A stretch of DNA of 9,837 bases from Thiomicrorhabdus sp. (GCA_015488565.1 WFNQ01000036.1:1-9837), one strand, 5' to 3'; positions 1 through 6,082 are shown, counted from the first letter of the stretch. Notes: generated by a model from the letters alone, not told the origin. Numbers and translations are program-made.

Positions 1-350
1 CCTTCAAGGGCTTCATAGGTGCGTTCAATTAAATGTTCTCTGGCTTGCACCAGTACTTGAATGGTTACATCGTCTGGAATTAAATTGTCTTCAATTAACC
101 GACGCGTAAAATCAAACTCCAACTGACTGGCTGATGGAAACCCAATTTCAATGGTTTTAAATCCAATTTGAATCAACTGATGCCAAAGCGCTAATTTTTG
201 ATCTACGCTCATGGGGTTCGCTAAGGCCTGGTTGCCATCGCGCAAATCCACACTAACCCAGATAGGGGCTTGAGTGTGTCGTTGATTCGGCCACTGACGA
301 TTGGGTAAATCGGGTGTAACCGTTGGATGATATTGATTGAAATTCATCAT
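1..350 (-). CDS. leuA: 2-isopropylmalate synthase, type 2, N-terminal part (runs off the window)
   Basis: First 116 codons of a gene whose 3' end lies outside the window. The product condenses 2-oxoisovalerate with acetyl-CoA, the first committed step of leucine synthesis, in the cytoplasm. Seen directly: PIWVSVDLRDGNQAL at residues 29-43 and IEIGFPSAS at about 67-75. The first is the HMGL-like metal/substrate motif in the form used by the actinobacterial/yeast-like LeuA branch ('VDLRDGNQAL'), unlike the 'DTTLRDGEQ' of E. coli LeuA. The second is the next strand of the TIM barrel. Two ATGs lie side by side (348-350 and 345-347) and no strong ribosome binding site separates them, so the start could be either. 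The gene is divergent from an Lrp/AsnC-family regulator, which suggests amino-acid-responsive control; that is inference. Family assignment is firm. Confidence 0.9.
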   Translation of the reverse strand, partial: MMNFNQYHPTVTPDLPNRQWPNQRHTQAPIWVSVDLRDGNQALANPMSVDQKLALWHQLIQIGFKTIEIGFPSASQLEFDFTRRLIEDNLIPDDVTIQVLVQAREHLIERTYEALE

Positions 351-388
351 GATATTTAAACTTTACATTTTTTAGGATCTTGAAAGTT

Positions 389-423
389 ATTTTATCGCTA
401 AAGAACATGTATTTTATTGCTAA
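389..423. repeat. Two direct repeats in the leuA-lrp control region
   Basis: ATTTTATCGCTAA (389-401) and ATTTTATTGCTAA (411-423) match at 12 of 13 bases and start 22 bases apart, about two helical turns. A related inverted copy, TTAGCATAAAA (478-488; TTTTATGCTAA on the other strand), lies just before the regulator gene. Read towards leuA, each direct repeat carries a TAAAAT -10-like hexamer. Phased repeats between a regulator and its divergent neighbour are typical of operators, so these are candidate Lrp/AsnC-type binding sites. Function is inferred from position and spacing only. Confidence 0.5.
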
Positions 424-451
424 TCATTGATGTTAAACAACCTTTTAAACA

Positions 452-470
452 ACTTTATTTTAAATAAAGT
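452..470. promoter_or_regulatory. Perfect 9-bp inverted repeat, candidate operator
   Basis: ACTTTATTT-T-AAATAAAGT is perfectly symmetric around one central base and ends 38 bases before the regulator's ATG. Its position suits an operator overlapping the regulator's own promoter, which fits the autoregulation common in the Lrp/AsnC family. No convincing -35/-10 pair could be placed around it, so the promoter itself is not called. There is no T-run on either side that would make it a terminator. Confidence 0.4.
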
Positions 471-508
471 AAACTTATTAGCATAAAACACTAACTAAGA
501 GAAATAAT

Positions 509-973
509 ATGAAATTAGATAGCTTTGATAAAGCCATTTTAAATGCTTTACAAGACAATGGTCGACTAAGCAATCAGGAGTTAGCAGATAAAATAGGCCT
601 CTCCCCTTCTGCTTGTTTACGACGATTTAAAACGTTGGAATCTTCTGGAATGATTACGGGTTACCGAACCATCTTAAATGCCAAGGCCTTAGGATTAGAT
701 TTAATGGCGCTCATCCACATATCAATGGATAAACATACCAAAGAGCGTTTTCATCAGTTTGAACAAGCGGTGAAGGCATTACCGAACGTTTTAGAGTGTT
801 TATTGCTTACAGGACAAAGTGCCGATTACCAACTTAAGATCGTTGTAAAAGATTTGGAAGCCTATCAGGATTTACTGCTTAACCACATTACTCAAATAAA
901 GGGCGTTAGTGGCGTACACACCAGTTTTGTTTTACGAAAAGTGGTGGATAAAACAGCGATTTATATTGATTAA
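509..973 (+). CDS. Lrp/AsnC family transcriptional regulator
   Basis: Cytoplasmic DNA-binding regulator of the feast/famine family, 154 aa, the usual length. Residues 1-60 form the helix-turn-helix domain: the start LDSFDKAILNALQDNGRLSN, then QELADKIGLSPSACLRRFKTL, is the classic Lrp/AsnC signature (LD..D..IL..L..(D/N)GR, then the recognition helix LSPSACLRR). Residues 65-150 are the RAM (ACT-like) domain that binds amino acids and builds dimers and octamers, with the conserved 'V.EC..LTG..DY.LKIV..DL..Y' core at about 94-118. The start is supported by AAGAGA six bases upstream of the ATG. It is divergent from leuA and converges with mlaA, leaving only seven bases between the two stops. Leucine or another branched-chain amino acid is a reasonable effector guess from context. 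The sequence does not say whether it is a global Lrp or a local paralogue, so no symbol is given. Confidence 0.92.
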   Translation: MKLDSFDKAILNALQDNGRLSNQELADKIGLSPSACLRRFKTLESSGMITGYRTILNAKALGLDLMALIHISMDKHTKERFHQFEQAVKALPNVLECLLLTGQSADYQLKIVVKDLEAYQDLLLNHITQIKGVSGVHTSFVLRKVVDKTAIYID

Positions 974-980
974 TACCTTT

Positions 981-1742
981 TTATTCAAAATCAAAATCAT
1001 CTAAATCAGCTTCAGGCGGATTACCATCATAAAGTAAATTGGTTCTATACTGTAAATAGCTCTCTCGAGCAAAAATATAAGGATCGGGTTGATTATGTAA
1101 ATCATCAATCACGTTCATAATATTCACATAAGAAACAAAACTCCCTCCTAAATATAACCAAAAACGACCATTAATATCAGTATCAATTATATTAGGATAA
1201 ATAGGATTGAAATAGCCATCTACTGAAGAGCCGATTAAACCTCGAGTGGTATAGGGGCCTAAAAATGGCAAAACAATGTAATTGGACTCTTTCCAAATAC
1301 CCCATACATACAGTGTTTGACCAAAATCTTCATTTATTTTTTCCAATCCAGACGGTGTGGCAATATCCAATATGCCAAATAATCCAAATGTACTGTTAAT
1401 GGCAAAACGCATAAAACTGGATAATCCATCTTCTACGTTACCTTGTAAAAAGCTGTTTAAACTGGAAAAAGGGTCTGAAAGATTATTAAAAAAGTTACTA
1501 AAACCTGTTCTAATCGGTTGGGGTAATACCATCTTATAGGTGGTTACAACAGGTTTTCCGACCGCATCATTAAATGCCATATTAAAGTCAAACATGGTTC
1601 GATTAAATGATTCATAAGGATCTTGATCGTTAATTGCATTAACGGTTAGATGTTGATCCACTTCAACGTAATTAGTTTCATTTGCTACGACAAAAAAACT
1701 GAAAGAAAAAAGTAAAATGAATAGGTTTATTTTAAATATCAT
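981..1742 (-). CDS. mlaA: MlaA family outer-membrane phospholipid-trafficking protein without a lipobox
   Basis: MlaA (VacJ) sits in the outer membrane and extracts mislocalised phospholipids from the outer leaflet, passing them to MlaC. Family blocks seen in order: DPYESFNR (41-48), KPVVTTY (63-69), PQPIRTGFSNFFNNL (74-88), FLQGN (98-102), MRFAINSTFGLFGILDIA (111-128), EDFGQTLYVWG (138-148), LPFLGPYTTRGLIGSSVDG (158-176) and NPPEADLDDF near the end. The length of 253 aa is normal. The odd point is the N-terminus. It is a hydrophobic signal of about 20 residues ending FFVVA-NET, which suits signal peptidase I, and the protein contains no cysteine at all. MlaA proteins are normally lipoproteins. 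The start cannot move upstream because the oxyR stop codon lies in the same frame four codons before the ATG. It follows oxyR by nine bases and is probably co-transcribed with it. No mlaBCDEF genes are in the window. Confidence 0.9.
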   Translation of the reverse strand: MIFKINLFILLFSFSFFVVANETNYVEVDQHLTVNAINDQDPYESFNRTMFDFNMAFNDAVGKPVVTTYKMVLPQPIRTGFSNFFNNLSDPFSSLNSFLQGNVEDGLSSFMRFAINSTFGLFGILDIATPSGLEKINEDFGQTLYVWGIWKESNYIVLPFLGPYTTRGLIGSSVDGYFNPIYPNIIDTDINGRFWLYLGGSFVSYVNIMNVIDDLHNQPDPYIFARESYLQYRTNLLYDGNPPEADLDDFDFE

Positions 1743-1751
1743 ATCGTTATC

Positions 1752-2675
1752 TTAATTGGATTTTTTGGTACAAGAAACATTCACCGCTAAAGCAGCTTGT
1801 TTAAATAACGCTAATACTTTAACTCTAGGAAAGCTTTTACGCCATGCTAGTGCCACTATTCTACTTGGTTTAGGGTTAGGTAACTCTTTTATCGTTAAAA
1901 GGCTTTCATCACGTTCTGATAGCGTGCTACAGGGAAAAATAGAAATACCAACACCAGATGCAACCATGTATCGAATGGTTTCTAATGAACTGCCTTCAAA
2001 TGTTTTTTGTAATTGATTACTTTTTTGATTTGGGTTGAGAAGGTGCGGAAAAGATTCAACGACTTGATCTCTAAAACAATGACCTGCGCCCAATAATAAA
2101 ATAGTTTCATTTTGAATTTGATCAATCGATTTTAAATAAGATTCTTTATCCGTTTTTGTTTCTTTTGGAAAAATGAGTTTAAAAGGTTCTTCATATAAAG
2201 AAAATGTTTCTATATTAGGTTCATCAAATGGCAACGATAAAATGGCAATATCCAACTCGCCTGTTTTGAGTTTTTCAGCCAGTATGTGTGTGTAGTTTTC
2301 TTCTATTATCAATGGAACATTTGGTGCTAAAGCATGAAAATTAGGAATCAGTTTAGGAAATAGATAAGGAGCTATCGTATAGATTGCACCAATTTTAAGT
2401 TCTGCGGATAGATCTCCTTGATATTCTTTTGCTAACTCTTTAATGTTTTTACTTAGTTTTAAAATTTCTTCTGAAAGTTCTATAACTTTTTGTCCAATAG
2501 GTGTCGTTAAAATCTCATGTTTATGACGTTCAAATAGACAAACACCCAACTCTTCTTCTAGCTTTTTAACAGCAACACTTAACGTTGGTTGACTAACAAA
2601 ACATTTTTCAGCGGCTTTTCTAAAATGTTTTTCTTGGTTTACAGCAAGAATGTATCGGAGTTCATTAAGGGTCAT
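1752..2675 (-). CDS. oxyR: OxyR-like LysR family peroxide sensor lacking the resolving cysteine
   Basis: LysR-type regulator of 307 aa that in this family senses H2O2 through a thiol and activates antioxidant genes. Residues 1-60 are the winged helix-turn-helix (MTLNELRYILAV, FVSQPTLSVAVKKLEEELG, LFER). From about 91 onward is the two-lobed effector domain. The OxyR-specific block LLLGAGHCFRDQ (193-204) holds the peroxidatic cysteine C200 (E. coli Cys199), followed by SSLETIRYMVASGVGISIFP (229-248). In E. coli the resolving cysteine (Cys208) lies nine residues after the first; here that place is Phe209 (codon TTT), in VVESFPH. Other cysteines (24, 46, 249, 301) are not in that position. The start fits the family's N-terminus, though no good ribosome binding site precedes it. 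It is followed at once by mlaA, rather than by ahpC, katG or another peroxide gene. OxyR is strongly favoured over other LysR subfamilies because of the GHC block. Confidence 0.87.
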   Translation of the reverse strand: MTLNELRYILAVNQEKHFRKAAEKCFVSQPTLSVAVKKLEEELGVCLFERHKHEILTTPIGQKVIELSEEILKLSKNIKELAKEYQGDLSAELKIGAIYTIAPYLFPKLIPNFHALAPNVPLIIEENYTHILAEKLKTGELDIAILSLPFDEPNIETFSLYEEPFKLIFPKETKTDKESYLKSIDQIQNETILLLGAGHCFRDQVVESFPHLLNPNQKSNQLQKTFEGSSLETIRYMVASGVGISIFPCSTLSERDESLLTIKELPNPKPSRIVALAWRKSFPRVKVLALFKQAALAVNVSCTKKSN

Positions 2676-2723
2676 AAGGGTATTTTTTAAATTTGATTAA
2701 AGGTTAATTTATGTCGTATTTTT

Positions 2724-2775
2724 TAAAGAAGTTATCTTTATTTAGATATATATATTTAGTATATAAACTTCTTTA
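2724..2775. repeat. 10-bp inverted repeat flanking an AT-only stretch
   Basis: TAAAGAAGTT (2724-2733) and AACTTCTTTA (2766-2775) are perfect inverted copies separated by 32 bases that are nearly all A/T. It sits between the oxyR start and the DnaA boxes. It could be an operator for oxyR autoregulation or part of an unwinding element. The long loop argues against a terminator. Confidence 0.4.
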
Positions 2776-2898
2776 TTATTACTCTTAGTGATGGAATATC
2801 TGTAGATAACTTCATAATAATAAAGTTTTTCATAAACTTAGCTTGTGGTAAAACTGTGCGTATACAACTAAATAAGTCATGTTGATAAAGGTGCGTTA

Positions 2899-2947
2899 AT
2901 TGTGGATAAAAATTCAATTTAATGAAAATATAAGATTTATCCACAAT
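2899..2947. promoter_or_regulatory. 12-bp inverted repeat containing two perfect, opposed DnaA boxes
   Basis: ATTGTGGATAAA (2899-2910) and TTTATCCACAAT (2936-2947) are perfect inverted copies with a 25-base loop. Each arm contains the nine-base consensus DnaA box TTATCCACA. The symmetry extends beyond the nine bases of each box, so the pair may have been selected as a unit, for example as a paired DnaA site, an operator or a cruciform. No T-run follows either arm, so it is not a typical intrinsic terminator. Confidence 0.6.
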
Positions 2948-2957
2948 ATAGCACAAG

Positions 2958-2986
2958 TTATCCCAAGGGCTTTAATGTGAGATAAT
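2958..2986 (+). promoter_or_regulatory. Candidate extended -10 promoter for the nitroreductase gene
   Basis: GATAAT (2981-2986) is preceded by TGA (2978-2980), giving a TGn extended -10. TTATCC (2958-2963) lies 17 bases upstream as a weak -35. The ATG follows 39 bases after the -10. The -35 overlaps the degenerate DnaA box at 2958-2966, so DnaA binding nearby could influence this promoter. Prediction from hexamers only. Confidence 0.4.
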
Positions 2987-3025
2987 GAGTGCTTTAAAAA
3001 CATTTTATATGAGTCATTTATTAAT

Positions 3026-3631
3026 ATGAATCCGAATCATTTACTCTCTATTATTCAATCAAGAAGAACGTGTTATCAGTTTTTAAATAAAATTGAAAAC
3101 CCTGTTCAGATTGAATCCATTAAGACTTGTTTAGAAGCGGCTATTTATGCACCTAACCATAAGTTAACACAACCTTGGCTGTTTTGGGTAGCCAGTGAGG
3201 CATTACAGGCAAAATTAGCACATATTTATGCAGATAATAGAGCATTAAAAAATACACAAGTACTTTCTAATAACAAAGAATCTGTTTATCAACGTTTTTA
3301 TCAAAAAGCATTTGATAAATTTATGGCCATTCCTTCGGTTGTATTAGTAGGCCAACGTTTATCGGATAATGAGGTCATTTTTAAGGAGGATTATGCCGCG
3401 TGTTCATGTGCTATTCAAAATTTTCAATTAATGGCTTGGTCATTAAATATAGGAGTACAGTGGAGTACTGGCCCTATTATTTCAGATCAAAGAACGTATG
3501 ATTTATTAGAGATTAAACCAGAGCAGATCAATATTATTGGTGCGTTGTATTTAGGACATATTGATGAAAGTTGTTTACCTAATAAATCGTTAAAACGAAA
3601 AGCCATTTGTGAGGTGATGATTCAATTATAA
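3026..3631 (+). CDS. Nitroreductase family flavoprotein (YdjA-like)
   Basis: NAD(P)H-dependent FMN oxidoreductase of 201 aa, cytoplasmic. Family features: SRRTCYQF (12-19), the FMN-phosphate-binding Arg region; YAPNHKLTQPW (41-51), closely matching the APDHK..QPW block of E. coli YdjA; DYAACSCAIQNFQLMAWSLN (122-141), the long central helix of the dimer core; GVQWSTGP (143-150); and IIGALYLGH (170-178), the C-terminal FMN-contacting strand. The overall length and the compact form without large insertions suit the YdjA subgroup, whose true substrate is unclear, so no reaction beyond flavin-based reduction is claimed. The ATG has only a weak upstream GAG. Upstream in-frame candidates are closed by stops. 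Its last six bases overlap the end of the convergent gene below. It is divergent from oxyR, so peroxide or redox control is possible but not shown. Confidence 0.88.
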   Translation: MNPNHLLSIIQSRRTCYQFLNKIENPVQIESIKTCLEAAIYAPNHKLTQPWLFWVASEALQAKLAHIYADNRALKNTQVLSNNKESVYQRFYQKAFDKFMAIPSVVLVGQRLSDNEVIFKEDYAACSCAIQNFQLMAWSLNIGVQWSTGPIISDQRTYDLLEIKPEQINIIGALYLGHIDESCLPNKSLKRKAICEVMIQL

Positions 3632-3967
3632 ATTTAGAATTTCCTCTTCTTCTTGTAGCATCGTTTTTTCATTCGCAAGGTTACGAATTTTTCGTTTAAA
3701 CATCAATTTTTCTTGTACAGGAAGGGGTAAGTCGGTAAATCGAATTAGATCACGTTCAATCATAATATCAAATAGATCTTCAATGACCCGTACCATATCT
3801 AAATCAAGTCGATGTAATATGGTGTTCGTTAATTCTTCGCTATTAGGCGCATTTTTTATAAACTCAATCAGTTCAGAATCATCAATGGATATCTTTTCAC
3901 GATGAATATCAGAGGTGAGTTCTACGTTTATAATTTGCCCTGCTGTATTACGTTCAACGTAAATCAT
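3626..3967 (-). CDS. Small conserved protein ('tryptophan synthase beta-like' family)
   Basis: Soluble protein of 113 aa with no signal or membrane segment. Pattern: a beta-rich start (MIYVERNTAGQIINVEL), an acidic middle (SIDDSELIEFI), then LDLDMVRVIEDLFDIMIERD and LIRFTDLPLPVQEKLMFKRKIR, ending in a Glu-rich tail (QEEEEIL). The 'D..(M/L)VRV(I/L)EDL.D.(L/M)IE...IRFTDLP..(V/A)Q.KL..R' signature marks a gammaproteobacterial family often labelled tryptophan synthase beta chain-like. It is far too short for TrpB and has no PLP-binding site, so that label should not be read as function. Start choice: an ATG at 3971-3973 directly abuts AAGGAA, too close to use, whereas the ATG at 3965-3967 lies six bases after AAGGA (3974-3978), so the second is preferred. 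It overlaps the nitroreductase end by six bases and sits just after the terminator of the mcp gene. Function unknown. Confidence 0.8.
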   Translation of the reverse strand: MIYVERNTAGQIINVELTSDIHREKISIDDSELIEFIKNAPNSEELTNTILHRLDLDMVRVIEDLFDIMIERDLIRFTDLPLPVQEKLMFKRKIRNLANEKTMLQEEEEILNL

Positions 3968-3981
3968 ATCCATTCCTTAAT

Positions 3982-4006
3982 AAAAAAAGAGGGGAAATAT
4001 TTCCCC
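3982..4006 (-). terminator. Rho-independent terminator after the mcp gene
   Basis: On the minus strand, GGGGAAATATTTCCCC (4006-3991) is a perfect palindrome (GC-rich stem of about six pairs, four-base loop), followed after TC by seven T residues (3988-3982). It lies 58 bases past the mcp stop and ends the als-ccp-mcp block. On the plus strand the palindrome runs into eight C residues (4003-4010). Confidence 0.88.
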
Positions 4007-4025
4007 CCCCTATCGTGTAAAGCTA

Positions 4026-4057
4026 TCTTAAGGAACTTATTCAGAGATTCCTTAAGA
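4026..4057. repeat. 10-bp perfect inverted repeat just past the mcp stop
   Basis: TCTTAAGGAA (4026-4035) and TTCCTTAAGA (4048-4057) are perfect inverted copies with a 12-base loop. It starts seven bases beyond the mcp stop codon, upstream of the clear terminator, and has no T-run of its own. It may be an mRNA-stabilising stem-loop, a rho-associated structure, or an operator or promoter element for the small gene downstream, which otherwise has little room for a promoter. Confidence 0.5.
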
Positions 4058-4063
4058 GATTCA

Positions 4064-6082
4064 TTAAAGTTTAAAGGATTTAACCACTTGATCCAGCTCT
4101 TGTGTTTTAGCCACTATTTCATTAATTTGATTGGCGGTATTTTGAATCATTTGTGAATTTTGTTGACTAATACTATCTGCTTGAGAGACAGATTGGGTAA
4201 TATTTTCAGCGCCATTCTCTTGTTCAATACTGGATTGATTAATCGAATGAACAGAGTCTTGAAGTACTTCAACTTTTTGTTTAATACTCTCTAATGAGTT
4301 GTTCACCTCATTAACCAACTCGGATCCAGTTTGTACTTTTTCATTGGAATCTTTAATTAAATTAGAGATATCTTTTGCCGCATTAGCCGATTTACCAGCT
4401 AGGTTTCGTACTTCTCCTGCCACAACCGCAAACCCTCTACCCTGCTCTCCTGCTCTGGCCGCTTCTACGGCTGCATTTAAGGCTAATAAATTGGTTTGGA
4501 AGGCGATACTGTCAATGAGGCTAATGATGTCGGCAATCTTCTCTGAAGAGCCTCTAATTTCATCCATGGCTTCAATCATTTGTGACATCACCAGCATTCC
4601 CTCATTTAATACTTCCGCTTGCTCAGTGGTAATGAGTGTGGCTTTTTGAGTATTTTGAGTATTGGATTGAATTTGTTTGGTGGTGTCATTAACAATATTA
4701 ATAGTGGCCAATAAGGTTTCGGACTGTTGTGAGGAGCTTTCAGCTACTTTATTAGCATCAGAACGTACTTGTTCAATATCGTGTTGAATGTTGATGGACA
4801 CGGACGATATTTTTGAAATTAAACTTGATAAGTTTTCAATGGAGCCATTAATAGCTTGTTTTACTTGATCCAGTTCACCGCCGTAATGTCCTGTAATTTT
4901 ACTGCTTAAATCCCCTTGTGCTAATTTTGAGGAGACATTTGATATCTCTTTCATACTGGCTTGTAGGTTATCTAATGCTTTATGAATACTGCTTCTTAAA
5001 GGCGCTAAATTTCCTTTAAATTGGTTTTCCTCTAAGCGCTCTGAAAAATTTCCTTGCGAAATTTGTTCCATTAATTGATTGGTTTTTTCAATGGCTAAGG
5101 TCAATTGAGTATTATTTTTTTCCGACTCTTTTTGATGTTTTGAAATTTCAATTTGTGCTTTATTAACCTCTTCAACTTGTTGATCGGCTAATTTTTTCTG
5201 TTGATCTAATTCGCTGAGTTTAATAGCTAAGTTTTCATTGGCAATTTCAGACTCTTTAGAGCTTTTTCGGATTAACAACATGGTAATGGCAATTAAGACT
5301 AATAAAGTGATGACCAATCCAATTAAAATATTGGTGAGTAAATCAGAAAATACTTTATTTTCATGATAATACCCTAAATATTTATTTAGGGTATCTGTAA
5401 CCAATCGATCAAAACTGCTGTCACTGATTTCAGACTGTAACGCTTTTACAACAGGTCGATATTTTAAGGCGATATCAATATGGGTTTTTAAGTTTCCTAA
5501 ATCACCTTGATTAATATGAGTATTAATTTGGGCAATATCATTATAGGTTTTTAAAATGAGGTCTTCGGTTATCTCTTCATTCCCATTTCGAAAATGCATT
5601 AATTGTGTTTCTAATAAGGAGAGTAGTTGTTTTATTTGAAAGTCGGGAGCACTATTTTTGTACTCTTTAATAAGCACGCTTAAGTAATTATTGGAGTTAT
5701 TTAAGACGGAGTTTTTACGCATAAAATGAATGCTTAATTCATCTAGTTTATGCGCATTTTTAGCTATTTTTTCAACACTTTTTAATAGAGAGGCTTTAGC
5801 AGTCTCATCTAAAAAATCAGGCATATAAAAAAGGGCATCGGAATCACGTAATAACTTAAGAATATTTTTTTGAACGTAATCGTAGTGACCTACATAACCC
5901 TGAGTGGTTTTATAGGTATTTTCACTGGCTAATAAACGGTGTTTTACCAAATTATTAAAAGTGTTTTGATAGGCTTCATGATGTTCTATATTCATAGAAG
6001 GTTTGAGTGCAATAACCGTGACTACAGCAAGCATAATAAACGCAATTAATGTTAACAGTGTAGTTTGAGATGTATTTTTCAT
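4064..6082 (-). CDS. Methyl-accepting chemotaxis protein with an all-helical periplasmic sensor domain
   Basis: Inner-membrane chemoreceptor of 672 aa that would signal through CheW/CheA. In order: TM1 at about 8-26; a periplasmic helical domain at about 30-245; TM2 at about 249-271; a charged coiled coil at 275-330; two HAMP-like units (about 330-378 with QGNF, and 379-425 with QGDL); then the signalling hairpin. The hairpin tip is IAFQTNLLALNAAVEAARAG (526-545) followed by EQGRGFAVVAGEVRNLAGKSA, essentially invariant. The sensor part contains a FMRKNSVLNNSNNYL block (120-133), which resembles the DAHL type (double all-helical ligand-binding domain). That assignment is moderate. No C-terminal CheR/CheB-docking pentapeptide is present; it ends VVKSFKL. 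The start has AAGGAG (6091-6096) eight bases upstream, overlapping the ccp stop codon, which implies translational coupling to the peroxidase gene. Confidence 0.93.
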   Translation of the reverse strand: MKNTSQTTLLTLIAFIMLAVVTVIALKPSMNIEHHEAYQNTFNNLVKHRLLASENTYKTTQGYVGHYDYVQKNILKLLRDSDALFYMPDFLDETAKASLLKSVEKIAKNAHKLDELSIHFMRKNSVLNNSNNYLSVLIKEYKNSAPDFQIKQLLSLLETQLMHFRNGNEEITEDLILKTYNDIAQINTHINQGDLGNLKTHIDIALKYRPVVKALQSEISDSSFDRLVTDTLNKYLGYYHENKVFSDLLTNILIGLVITLLVLIAITMLLIRKSSKESEIANENLAIKLSELDQQKKLADQQVEEVNKAQIEISKHQKESEKNNTQLTLAIEKTNQLMEQISQGNFSERLEENQFKGNLAPLRSSIHKALDNLQASMKEISNVSSKLAQGDLSSKITGHYGGELDQVKQAINGSIENLSSLISKISSVSINIQHDIEQVRSDANKVAESSSQQSETLLATINIVNDTTKQIQSNTQNTQKATLITTEQAEVLNEGMLVMSQMIEAMDEIRGSSEKIADIISLIDSIAFQTNLLALNAAVEAARAGEQGRGFAVVAGEVRNLAGKSANAAKDISNLIKDSNEKVQTGSELVNEVNNSLESIKQKVEVLQDSVHSINQSSIEQENGAENITQSVSQADSISQQNSQMIQNTANQINEIVAKTQELDQVVKSFKL

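Larger units (their letters stand above)
2676..3025. other. AT-rich intergenic region with a DnaA-box cluster
   Basis: A 350-base divergent gap between oxyR and the nitroreductase gene. The left half (about 2676-2780) is almost pure A/T. The right half holds DnaA-box matches: TGTGGATAA at 2901-2909 and TTATCCACA at 2937-2945 are perfect and face each other. TGTTGATAA (2880-2888) and TGTAGATAA (2801-2809) each have one mismatch to TTATNCACA read on the minus strand. TTATCCCAA (2958-2966) has two. The boxes at 2880 and 2901 are 21 bases apart in the same orientation. I found no GATC in the gap. This architecture (unwinding-prone segment beside clustered boxes) resembles an origin, a DnaA-titrating or reactivating site, or a DnaA-controlled promoter. 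The usual origin neighbours (dnaA, dnaN, rpmH, gidA/mnmG, mioC) are absent, so I do not call it oriC. Confidence 0.5.

Noticed and set aside
974..980. Terminator between the convergent lrp-type gene and mlaA
   Set aside because: Only seven bases separate the stops, and no stem-loop with a T-run was visible in either direction around them.
2756..2956. 66-residue open frame on the minus strand within the AT-rich gap
   Set aside because: Its composition is typical of AT-rich non-coding DNA, it has no recognisable motif or good ribosome binding site, and it runs through the DnaA boxes.
2676..3025. Calling this gap oriC outright
   Set aside because: DnaA boxes and A/T richness fit, but none of the usual origin-flanking genes is here, no GATC was seen in the gap, and gene strands on either side do not diverge in a replication-like way. 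It is kept as a candidate only.
3626..3973. Start at the first ATG (3971-3973) of the small conserved gene
   Set aside because: The ribosome binding site AAGGA would touch that ATG. The next ATG, six bases downstream, has proper spacing.
4003..4010. Eight-C tract as a phase-variation switch
   Set aside because: It is non-coding, between the mcp stop and the terminator stem, and not placed between promoter elements of any gene I could identify.
4299..4649. 116-residue open frame antisense to the chemoreceptor hairpin
   Set aside because: It lies opposite the most conserved part of the mcp gene, which explains its openness. The protein pattern is a reverse-strand shadow with no family likeness.
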